DNA of 64,000 nt from Flaccisagitta enflata (lineage: Eukaryota; Chaetognatha; Sagittoidea; Aphragmophora): contig OZ231126.1 in assembly GCA_965153355.1 (NCBI GenBank), positions 2,666,001-2,730,000 of the forward strand, in the 5' to 3' direction. This document shows, one piece after another, positions 57,001 to 64,000 of the stretch (within the stretch, counting starts at the first letter, position 1; the number at the start of each line of letters is the position of its first letter). A model generated the notes under the pieces. That model had not been told where the DNA came from and searched no databases. It saw only the letters and a program-made list of their open reading frames with translations. The translations under genes were made by a program, and so were the position numbers.

Positions 57001-57240
57001 TATCAACCACCAAACTAATATTCTAGAACAAAATGACAAAAAAACGCGCGCCTGTGATTCGTTGCCTTTGTTTTGCCAAAACAGTTGAGACTGTTTCTCC
57101 ACTGCTGATTCCCGTTTTGTTTTCTTTCATGGCTGCTTTCTGGGAAGAAAAGAAGCAACGCTGTTTTTCCTCAAAATCGACTCATTCAAAAAATTTTCTG
57201 CGATTATCTAAGCATTAGTGAACCTTGTCGGGAGGTCAAG
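57001..57240 (+). other. Probable 5' UTR exon of the second gene (start uncertain)
   Basis: It ends GGAGGTCAAG followed by a perfect donor GTAAGT at 57241, and the next good acceptor (long pyrimidine tract then TTTTCTTGTAG at 58235) leads one base before the start codon. A 61-codon upstream reading frame at 57033-57218 closes before the donor, so it would be a uORF if transcribed. Transcription start cannot be read from the sequence. Confidence 0.5.
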
Positions 57241-57736
57241 GTAAGTAATTGGAGTGATGTGATGATAGATTATTCCATTGATTCATCATGTGATTTCATT
57301 TTTGGTCATTTTAGTCACGTGCACTTAAGTGGTTCATACTTCTTATTTAAGATGGACTCTAGTGGGTTGATCGTGTCATTTCTGAGTCAGTGTGACAGTC
57401 TGTCCGTTGGTCATTCTTCTACACCATAATCGTCTGTCCATCTGACACGCTTTTGGTAAACCATTTTATTGACATTGCGTTGGGGTCTTGAACCTTGGAA
57501 TTTGATCATGTGGATGGATATGCCCCTCAAAACATCAAAATTCGCATTTCTTTGACTTTTGTCCGTCGCGATCTGTTCGTCTGTCTGTTTGCATGTCTGT
57601 ACCACACTTTTTACTTCATTGGCAACTAATAATAAGCAAGCACTTTCACACGGAAAAGAATTGACGTGAAATCATATATAGAGAAGGAAAAAAAAAAGGA
57701 ATGAAAGAGAAAATGAGTAGAAAAGAAGGGAAGAAC
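57241..57736. other. First intron of the second gene, no feature
   Basis: It contains TTTTAGTCACGTGCACTTAA near 57311, a worn A2 hairpin, and TCTGTCCGTTGGTCATTC, a worn tetramer tract. Nothing else is seen. Confidence 0.45.
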
Positions 57737-57942
57737 AAGTGACGCGGGGTCACAATATCGTTGCGGACGGGTGGGCATGGGCATCCAAACCCTATCCTAA
57801 TACACACACTCAAACATACGCAAAAAGTATTCAAAAGCACTCGTTTTTCCCACTTTTTGACTTGTGCTGACAAACAGACCGACAGACCAACGGATGGACG
57901 GACAAAGCCTCTTACAGAGTTGCGTGTCCGCAACTGAAAAGC
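57737..57942 (-). mobile_element. Hairpin element B
   Basis: On the minus strand: AGTTGCGGACACGCAACTC, TGTAAGAGGCTTTGTCC, GTCCATCCGTTGGTCTG, GTGGGAAAAACGAGTGC, GATAGGGTTTGGATGCCC, ATGCCCACCCGTCCGCAACG (complement motif intact), ATATTGTGACCCCGCGTCAC. It sits in the first intron of the second gene. Confidence 0.8.
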
Positions 57943-57993
57943 AAGACAGTGAGACAGACAGAGAGAAATGTAGAAAAAGCTGCAATGTATCGA

Positions 57994-58080
57994 CAACAAC
58001 AACGACGACGACGACGACGACGACAGTATGGGAAACTTCCACTCCTTCCAAGTGGCAACAACAACAACAACAACGACGAC
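57994..58080. repeat. (CAA)n/(CGA)n trinucleotide tracts
   Basis: CGACAACAACAACGACGACG and, after a 40-bp unique spacer, ACAACAACAACAACGACGAC. Confidence 0.9.
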
Positions 58081-58236
58081 TACGACAATGACTACAAAAA
58101 CAATGAAAATAAAAATACCAATAAAAATAAAATTAACGACATAAAAAGCAGCGGCGGCATCCGTGACAGTAAACAACAACAAACACTTCTCACCTCCCCC
58201 CCCTCTCCCTTTTCCTCTTTTTCTTTTTCTTGTAGG

Positions 58237-58418
58237 ATGGCTACTTCCCAGAGTTTGTTGGGCCTCGTGTCTCAGCTTCATAACATGGACGAAGTTGTCA
58301 ACACAACTTTGATGGAGTTGGCGCTAAAACTGTCTTCACTCACAGACGCCAGCATTTTTCTGTTGATTGAGACTCAAGAAGGGAGAAGATTCGCGGGAAA
58401 AAGACATCTCTGTGACGC
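58237..58418 (+). CDS. Second gene, coding exon 1
   Basis: The Met codon lies one base after the acceptor TTTTCTTGTAG, in the context AGGATGG. It encodes MATSQSLLGLVSQLHNMDEV and then a beta-rich segment ending HLCD plus two bases, with a perfect donor GTAAGT at 58419. (GTT)n starts within the donor region. A further in-frame run upstream of the Met is the pyrimidine tract of the intron and is not coding. Confidence 0.78.
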
Positions 58419-58431
58419 GTAAGTTGTTGTT

Positions 58432-58525
<94 letters not shown>

Positions 58526-58718
58526 CTTCACTGATGAGTGTATTTTCCTGCACATAGAATGATTCGTGGGGAAAAGACATCTCTATGATGCGAAAGTTAT
58601 GGGGTAGTTGTTGTTGTTGTTGTTGTTGTTGTTGTCTTCACTCACTGATGAGTGTATTTTCCTGCACATAGAATGATTTGTGGGGAAAAGACGTCTCTAT
58701 GATGCAAAAGTTATGGGG

Positions 58719-58756
<38 letters not shown>

Positions 58757-61011
58757 GCTGCTGCTGTTATTTTCGTTCTTTTCTTGTTTATGTTGGTAGA
58801 AATAAAGGGAAACGATTCGCCGAGAAGAGGCATGTCTTTGACGCTTCAGTTGGTCGGAAATGTTTTTGTTGTTGTCGTTTCTGTTACTTGTTGATGCCGT
58901 TGTTGTTTTGTTGTTATTGTTGTTGATGTTGTTGTTGTCGTTACCGTTGTAGAAAGGGGTGAAGATAGACTCTTCGCCAGGAAATGATATCTGGTATTCG
59001 GAAGGTGTTGTTGTTGTTTTGGAACACGTAAGATGCTCCGCTCGCTTACGGGATTCGTACGGAAGCTTCTCCGGTGGCGGCGGCGGCGGCGGTATTGTAG
59101 AAGGAGAAGTCCGCTCGTCGGCCGCGCCGCTCGATAGATAACGGATCTCTACCGGCCGTCCAGCCGGTCTGTATGACGTTCGAATATCGGTATAAGATGC
59201 GGGAATTTCGGGTCTCTAGTAGGCCGCAAAACAGTCACGATTTTGGTGGATACGCGCGCGAATTTGGCACTTGATAAGTAGGGGTCAAATCAGTTTAAAG
59301 GACGTAAAGAAAGCCGACAATACAAAATGCTGATGCTCCCTCAGAACCTTATATTGATACGAAAATGGGCGCAAAAATGAGTGGAAATGAGCACGAAAAT
59401 GAGTGTTGTTGTTATTGTTGTTATTTTGTTGTTGTTGTTGTTCTCTAGTTGTTGTTTTCTTCATTCTTTCCTTTTATTATTCATAGCTTGTCATCATTTT
59501 TCATCTTCTTTATCTTCATCTCATTCATCTCATTCATCTCATTCGTTATATGGGGCCCGTGGCGAATGCCCCCCAATAGGGTGGTCCCGAATTGGGTCAA
59601 ATTTCATATATTGATATACTTGAGCCCTTTGCACAAATGCCCAATAAAAGAAGGATTTCTCACAAGCTGGGGTGTGAAATCAAACAAGAAACCTTGTCGG
59701 CAAAACTATAGGGTTGCTGTGGGGATTTTTTTACCATAGGAAGCCTATAGTTTTGCCGCCATGGTTTAATCTTCAAATTCAGACCTCTACTTGTGGGAGA
59801 ACCTTCTTTTTTGTTACATTTATGCAAAAAACTAGAGTATATCATTTTTTGAAATTTGACCCTATTTCGTGACCACCCTACCCCCCAACCGAGAGCAACC
59901 ATACCTGTTCTCTTCTGCTTCTTAATCTTTTTTTTTTCTTTTTCATTATAGATCAGTTGGTTTTTAACATTCTCCCCCCCCCCCTTCTTCCTCAGCTGTA
60001 AATCTCCGCCGTGTCAGCAATTTGCACTGAGTTACCTTTTTTATTTTTCTCCTATTTCCAGTTACACCCGCAACAGTTTGAGCCCCTTGGCCACGGACGT
60101 AGAATTGGAGTACGATCCGACCGTCAGCACTCTGCATCATCGACCCTCCAAGACGTCTTCAAACGAATTCTTCGCTCCGAGTCTCTTCGAAAATCAATCG
60201 CCGCATCAGCATCATAACCAGCAACAACAGCATCACAACCAGCTTCAACAGCAGCATCACAACCAGCTTCAACAGCAGCATACTCAACAACAGCATGGAC
60301 GCAACTCGTTGTCGAAACCGCATCTCAACGACCGTAAAAGGCCTCTCTCGCGATCACGATCTCCTTCCACGCCGCAGCAGCAGCATCAACAACAGCATCA
60401 GCAGCAGCAGTTGAAGCGGCAGAGGCTTTCTCAGGATGAGTTCAAGAATTGCCACGTCAAGCGAGAAGGCGGGAAAGTGGGGCAAGAGGAGGAGGAAGAG
60501 GAGGAAGTGAAAGTGGAGACGTTGACGGACGCCGACATTCGGATGGATCGGAGTGTCGGCGGCGATGACGCTGACAATCATGATGACAATCGTGATGACA
60601 ATGATGACGACATCGTCGTGGAAGATTTTCGATCTGCAAGGATTCATGGGGATCACGATGTCGGTGATGGTTGTGGTGGAAGCGGCAATGGTAGGGAGAA
60701 TGGTGGTGGCGGTGGTGGTGGTGGCGATAGAAGTGGCGATTTTAGTGGCAACAATTCTAGCCTCGCGCTTTCGTTGTTTGAGGGCGGTGGTGGCGGTGAC
60801 GTCAGCTTGTCTTCGGCGGCGACTTCTATCGGTCACGTGAGCGGCATTTTCGATAACGACCCTAAAAGATATCCCAATAAACTATCGGCTTTGGAAGGGT
60901 TTTCGTTGCCCGAGTTGGCAGGAGAACATCCGGTCGCGTCCAAGATCTTCAAATCATGTCTGTACGATTTCGCCAAAACTGTCGCATCGGATTTTGTGGC
61001 GTCTTTGCATG
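58237..61011 (+). CDS. Putative nuclear protein, first two coding exons; gene continues beyond window
   Basis: Exons 58237-58418 and 60062-61011 join in phase 2 (GC plus T gives Ala in HLCDAYTRN) to 377 codons plus one base. Order: compact N-terminal region 1-65 with LMELALKLSSLTDASIFLLI and EGRRFAGKRHLCDAY; Gln/His-rich tracts (about 96-130); DRKRPLSRSRSPS; second Gln tract; LKRQRL as a possible nuclear signal; VKRE and VKVE as sumoylation consensus sites; a Glu run; an Asp-rich stretch; a Gly-rich stretch; then a conserved-looking FSLPELAGEHPVASKIFKSC. The make-up suggests a transcription regulator, but I do not recognise the family. The downstream part is beyond the window. GC content is much higher than the surroundings. 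Confidence 0.8.
58424..59020 (+). repeat. Decayed tandem copies of the exon end, spaced by (GTT)n
   Basis: The last 90 bases of the exon (TGTCTTCACTCA .. GATTCGCGGGAAAAAGACAT .. CTCTGTGACGC) and its donor reappear in the intron at about 58524-58607 and 58633-58720 (TTGTCTTCACT .. GATTCGTGGGGAAAAGACAT .. CTCTATGATGC), more weakly at 58805-58860 (GATTCGCCGAGAAGAGGCAT, CTTTGACGC), and possibly at 58968-59010. Each copy is followed by a GTTGTT run. In the copies the donor is broken (GAAAGTT, AAAAGTT). Confidence 0.8.
59030..59330. other. GC- and CpG-rich intronic segment
   Basis: Contains CGCTCGCTTACGGGATTCGT, (GGC)n near 59073-59090, CTCGTCGGCCGCGCCGCTCG and CGCGCGCGAATTTGG, in contrast to AT-rich DNA around it. 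A 60-codon frame ends here at 59141. It could be an unspliced alternative exon or a regulatory segment; there is no decisive evidence. Confidence 0.4.
59400..59570. repeat. GTT and TCATTC simple repeats
   Basis: GTTGTTATTGTTG, then TTCATC/TCATTCATCTCATTCATC runs. Confidence 0.8.
59577..59880. mobile_element. 304-bp foldback MITE in the intron of the second gene
   Basis: Ends TAGGGTGGTC and GACCACCCTA; next inner pair GGGTCAAATTTCA and TGAAATTTGACCC; central pair GGCAAAACTATAGG and CCTATAGTTTTGCC. Imperfect arms elsewhere. Confidence 0.82.
60062..61011 (+). CDS. Second gene, coding exon 2 (low-complexity and acidic region)
   Basis: The acceptor is TCCTATTTCCAG at 60061. 316 codons plus one base at each end in the expected phases. 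It holds the Gln/His, Ser-Arg, Glu, Asp and Gly tracts, VKRE and VKVE motifs, and ends VASKIFKSCLYDFAKTVASD then FVASLHG, with donor G then GTAAGTATT in phase 1 at 61012. The frame stays open about 150 bases past the donor into an A2 element, but the strong donor and change in composition mark the exon end. Confidence 0.82.
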
Positions 61012-61070
61012 GTAAGTATTTTTTATTGTTGCGTTGTTTACCGCGTATTGTTTTTCCACTGCCCTGCCAC

Positions 61071-61196
61071 TTTAGTCGTATGCTACGCGACTCTACACCC
61101 CACTCTCCGCCCGTTTGTCCGTCAGTTGGTCGGTCCGCAAAATTTTACTTTTTTTTATGATTTTTATCTTTTGGTCTAGTGTATCCGGCCTTGTTT
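61071..61196 (+). mobile_element. A2 element with internal deletion
   Basis: AGTCGTATGCTACGCGACTC hairpin with a mismatch, CTACACCCCACTCTCCGCC, TTGGTCGGTCC, AAAATTTTACTTTTTTTTAT and GTGTATCCGGCCTTGTT. The segment with the complement motif is missing. Confidence 0.7.
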
Positions 61197-61208
61197 TAGT
61201 ACTTACCA

Positions 61209-61542
61209 CAGGCCTGTATATTGTTCTACATTCCTCCCCCCGGGGGGGGGGGGGGGGGGAAATAATCAAAGGGTTTGGAGATGGGGAAAAAATGTAAGAT
61301 GAAAAAAAAGAAAAAAAAAAGAAAATTTGGGGAAAATAAAACTTTTTGCAGTACGAAATCATAAAAACTCATTAGTAAAACACAATTTAACACTATCTAA
61401 TCCTTAAAAACATTGTTTTATTGTTATATGGGGAGGAAAATCATAGATTTTGTAACGCAACATGAAGCATTGCGGGGAAGAAAATCAAAGGCAGGGGGGG
61501 GGGGGAAATTAATCAAAGATCATAGAACTATATACATCCCTG
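61209..61542. mobile_element. H element, 334-bp hAT-type MITE
   Basis: Ends CAGGCCTGTATATTGTTCT and ATAGAACTATATACATCCCTG-like right end, flanked by the 8-bp duplication ACTTACCA (61201-61208 and 61543-61550). Each arm holds a G/C homopolymer (C6G18 near 61237; G13 near 61494), so the arms are mirror images. Fragments of the family are at 41296-41460 and 43060-43130. Confidence 0.85.
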
Positions 61543-61612
61543 ACTTACCAACACAGAAATTATCAGTCTATGTCTGTCAACTGATTTTATTTGTTTTACA
61601 TTTTATTTCTTT

Positions 61613-61728
61613 TTTTAGTCGCGGACAAGCGTGTTGGTCGGTATGTTAGTACATAGGAAATATTGTTAAATTGCGGCTCCAGCCCAACCGTCCGCGACTG
61701 TCTTGCCGTGTGTCCGGCCTTGTTTTTA
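61613..61728 (+). mobile_element. A1 element with half a hairpin
   Basis: T5-AGTCGCGGACAAGCG, TGTTGGTCGGTATG, GCGGCTCCAGCCCAACC, GTCCGCGACTGTCTTGCC, GTGTGTCCGGCCTTGTTTTT. The hairpin right arm is gone, but the distant complement of the left arm is intact. Confidence 0.72.
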
Positions 61729-61805
61729 GTCGCGTGCACGCGACTCTACACCTTGCCGTGTCGGTCGGTCGGTAGGTCGGTCGGTCCGTCACGTTTTTGA
61801 AATTA
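61727..61805 (+). mobile_element. Hybrid A2-head/A1-body hairpin element, 5' part
   Basis: Perfect A2 hairpin GTCGCGTGCACGCGAC followed by the A1-type CTCTACACCTTGCCGTGTCG and (GGTC)n, CACGTTTTTGAAATTATGAC. It leads into the minisatellite at 61810. Confidence 0.7.
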
Positions 61806-61809
61806 TGAC

Positions 61810-62175
61810 TTTTTAAGGTTTTTTAAGGTATTTTAAAGTACTCTAGGGTATTTCAGGGTACTTTAGGGTACTTCAGGGTACTTTAGGGTACTTAAGTAAT
61901 TTTAGGTACTTAAGGTATTTTAGGGTACTTTCAGATACTTTTGGTTTTTTTAGGTACTTTTGAGTATTTTTGGGTGTTTTTGGGTACTTTTGGGTATTTT
62001 TGGGTATTTTTGGTCATTTTTAAGTTATTTTAGGTACTTAAGGTATTTTAGGGTACTTTCAGATACTTTTGGGTACTTTTTGGTATTTTTGAGTATTTTT
62101 GAGTATCTATGGGTATCTTTAGGTGTTTTTGGGTATCATAGGGTATTTTTGGGTATTTTGGGTATTTTGACAACT
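61810..62175. repeat. 10-bp-type minisatellite (TTTTAGGGTACT / TTTTGGGTAT)
   Basis: Units of 10-12 bp with a drift from AAGGTATTTT to AGGGTACTTT to TTGGGTATTT along the array. No gene is seen. Confidence 0.9.
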
Positions 62176-62316
62176 TTTTATTGGGCACTCGTTATAAGTT
62201 CAGAATGTAACTTTTTTTGGGACAGTCGTTATGTAATTTGAAGTTGTAGAATGAAGTTATGTAGTCCGAAGTTATGTAGTCCGAAGGGATCTTTAATACT
62301 ATTAAAGATCCCTTGT
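62176..62316. other. Spacer with a short inverted repeat
   Basis: AAGGGATCTTTAATACTATT and TTAAAGATCCCTTG pair perfectly as a 13-bp-stem hairpin at about 62283-62313. GAAGTTATGTAGTCC occurs twice just before it. Confidence 0.6.
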
Positions 62317-64000
62317 AAGTATGTAAGTATGTATGTATGTAAGTATGTAATTATCTAAGTACGTAAGTATGTAAGTATGTAAGTATGTAGGTTAGTATGT
62401 AAGTATGTAGGTAAGTATGTATGTAAGTATGTAAGTAGGTAAGTGTGTAAGTATGTGAGTATGTAGGTAAGTATGTAAGTATGTAAGTAAGTATGTAGGT
62501 ATGTAAGTATGTAAGTAAGTATGTAAGTATGTATGTAAGTATGTAAATATGTAGGTAAGTATGTAAGTATGTATGTATGTATGAAAGTATGTAAGTAAGT
62601 ATGTATGTATGTATGTATGTTTGTACGTATGTATGGAAATAAGTATGTATGTAAGTATGTATGTAAGTATGTAAGTATGTAAGTAAGTATGTAAGTATGT
62701 ATGTAAGTATGTATGTAGGTATATAAACATGTAAGTATGTAAGTATGTAAGTATGTAAGTAAGTATGTCAGTATGTATATAAGTATGTAAGTACGTAAGT
62801 ATGTCAGTATGTAGGTAAGTATGTAAGTATGTAGGTAAGTATGTAAGTAAGTATGTATGTAAGTATGTAAGTAGGTAAGTATGTAAGTATGTGAGTATGT
62901 ACCTAACTATGTAAGTATGTAATTATGTAAGTATGTAGGTATGTAAGTATGTAAGTAAGTATGTAAGTATGTGAGTGTGTAGGTAAGTATGTAGGTATGT
63001 AAGTATGTAAGTAAGTATGTAAGTAAGCATGTAAGTATGTGAGTATGTAGGTAAGTAGGTAAGTATGTAACTAATGTAAGTATGTAAGTATGTAAGTATG
63101 TAAGTATGCAAGTAAGTATGACAGTATGTAAGTACATAAGTATGTAAGTATGTATGTATGTAAGTAGGTAAGTAGGTAAGTATGTAAGTATGTATGTAAG
63201 TATGTAAGTAAGTATGTAGGTATGTAAGTATGTATGTATGTAAGTAAGAATGTAAGTATGTATGTATGTAAGTAAGAATGTAAGTATGTAAGTATGTATG
63301 TAAGTAAGAATGTAAGTATGTAAGTATGTATGTAAGTAAGAATGTAAGTATGTAAGTATGTAGGTAAGTATGTAAGTGTGCAGGTAAGTATGTAAGTGAG
63401 TAAGTATGTATGTAAGTATGTAAGTAGGTAAGTATGTAAGTATGTGAGTATGTATGTAAGTATGTAAGTAAGTATGTAGGTACAGTTAAACCCCGCAATA
63501 ACGAATGTCAAGGGACTAACAAATTTTATCCACTATAGCCGGATTTCCCTTATAGCCAACATAGAAATCAAAAGAAATTGATATGAAGGGACCATGTTCT
63601 TAGATTTGTTATAGGCGGATTTCCATTACTCTTGGATCCGTTATAGCGGGGTTTAACTGTATGTAAGTATGTAAGTAAGTATGAAAGTATGAAAGTATGA
63701 AAGTATGTAAGTATGTAAGTATGTAAGTATGTAAGTATGTGAGTATGTGAGTATGTGAGTATGTGAGTATGTGAGTATGTGAGTATGTAAGTATGTGAGT
63801 ATGTAAGTATGTGAGTATGTAGGTAAGTAAGTATGTAAGTACGTAAGTATGTATGTAAGTATGTAAGTAGGTAAGTATGTGAGTATGTAGGTATGTAAGT
63901 AAGTAAGTAAGTAAGTATGTAGGTAGGTAAGTAAGTATGTAAGTATGTAGGTATGTATGTATGAAAGTATGTAAGTAAGTATGTATGTATGTATGTATGT
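62317..64000 (+). repeat. (GTAAGTAT)/(GTATGTAA) tetranucleotide-based array, cut by window end
   Basis: More than 1.6 kb of 4-mers GTAA, GTAT and GTAG in irregular order, interrupted only by the MITE at 63483-63659. Tyr/Leu/Thr/His-rich minus frames of up to 191 residues are artefacts. In the sense of the second gene each GTAAGT is a consensus 5' splice site. Confidence 0.97.
63483..63659. mobile_element. 177-bp pogo/Tc1-type MITE inserted in the GTAA array
   Basis: Ends CAGTTAAACCCCGCAATAAC and GTTATAGCGGGGTTTAACTG, flanked by TA on both sides inside the array. Same family as 13697-13872. The array continues unchanged on both sides. Confidence 0.92.

Noticed and set aside
57033-57218. Independent 61-residue gene starting MTKKRAPVIRC
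   Set aside because: It lies in the probable 5' UTR exon of the second gene, is short and has no recognisable domain; treated as a possible uORF.
61078-61160. Second-gene coding sequence continuing past 61011 without splicing
   Set aside because: The frame passes a perfect GTAAGT donor and then enters an A2 transposable element before a stop, so read-through is unlikely to be the main product.
62392-63511. Minus-strand frames of 112-191 residues rich in Tyr, Leu, Thr and His
   Set aside because: Translation of a GTAA/GTAT tetranucleotide array.

Overview
The window looks like nuclear DNA of a metazoan, probably a marine invertebrate or invertebrate deuterostome; I cannot place it further. 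The reasons are TTAGGG telomere-type repeats, genes made of short exons and long introns with GT..AG boundaries and consistent phases, a secreted protein combining von Willebrand factor A (VWA) and EGF modules, and a very high load of microsatellites, minisatellites and small foldback DNA transposons. There is no sign of operons, bacterial genes, CRISPR arrays or complete rRNA/tRNA genes.

Three coding regions can be supported. (1) On the minus strand, six exons at 39864-39690, 22717-22593, 9591-9374, 8846-8588, 7570-7421 and 7150-6998 join with no frame conflict into 360 codons: a signal peptide and short linker, one complete VWA domain with an intact metal-ion (MIDAS) site, one EGF-like module, and the first third of a second VWA domain. 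The gene is matrilin-like in composition and runs off the left side into satellite DNA. (2) On the plus strand, a probable 5' UTR exon (ending 57240) and two coding exons (58237-58418 and 60062-61011) begin a protein of unknown family with a compact N-terminus, Gln/His-rich tracts, a basic patch, two sumoylation-type motifs, an acidic stretch and a Gly-rich stretch, so it is probably nuclear. It continues past the right edge. (3) At 50957-54850 a decayed, intronless coding sequence on the plus strand is broken by stops and by at least four insertions.

Layout: 1-3645 is a 154-bp satellite with an 8-monomer higher-order unit; 3646-5640 is interstitial telomere-like DNA; 5641-6600 is CT-rich simple repeat; 6998-39864 is the VWA/EGF gene, whose 13-kb and 17-kb introns are packed with nested mobile elements; 40-47 kb is dominated by minisatellite-cored palindromic elements; 47-57 kb holds simple repeats, a pogo-like element and the decayed gene; 57-64 kb is the second gene, with a final intron occupied by a (GTAAGTAT)-type array of more than 1.6 kb.

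The most interesting material is the mobile DNA. One superfamily (called A1, A2, B, C, D here) starts with T5-AG and a short perfect hairpin, then a (TCGG)-type tetramer tract. In A1, A2, B and C the 9-base left arm of the hairpin reappears as its exact complement near the 3' end, and this complement changes in step with the arm from subfamily to subfamily. A second pair of families (E, F) shares a GGGCAGCGGCCCC stem-loop terminus and carries 20-21 bp minisatellites, often as mirror arms. Several insertions can be dated relative to each other by their target-site duplications, including a 4-kb hAT-like element inside a foldback element inside a tandem array. The intron at 7151-7420 carries a 12-bp duplication at its two ends, as expected for an intron created by a transposon (introner).
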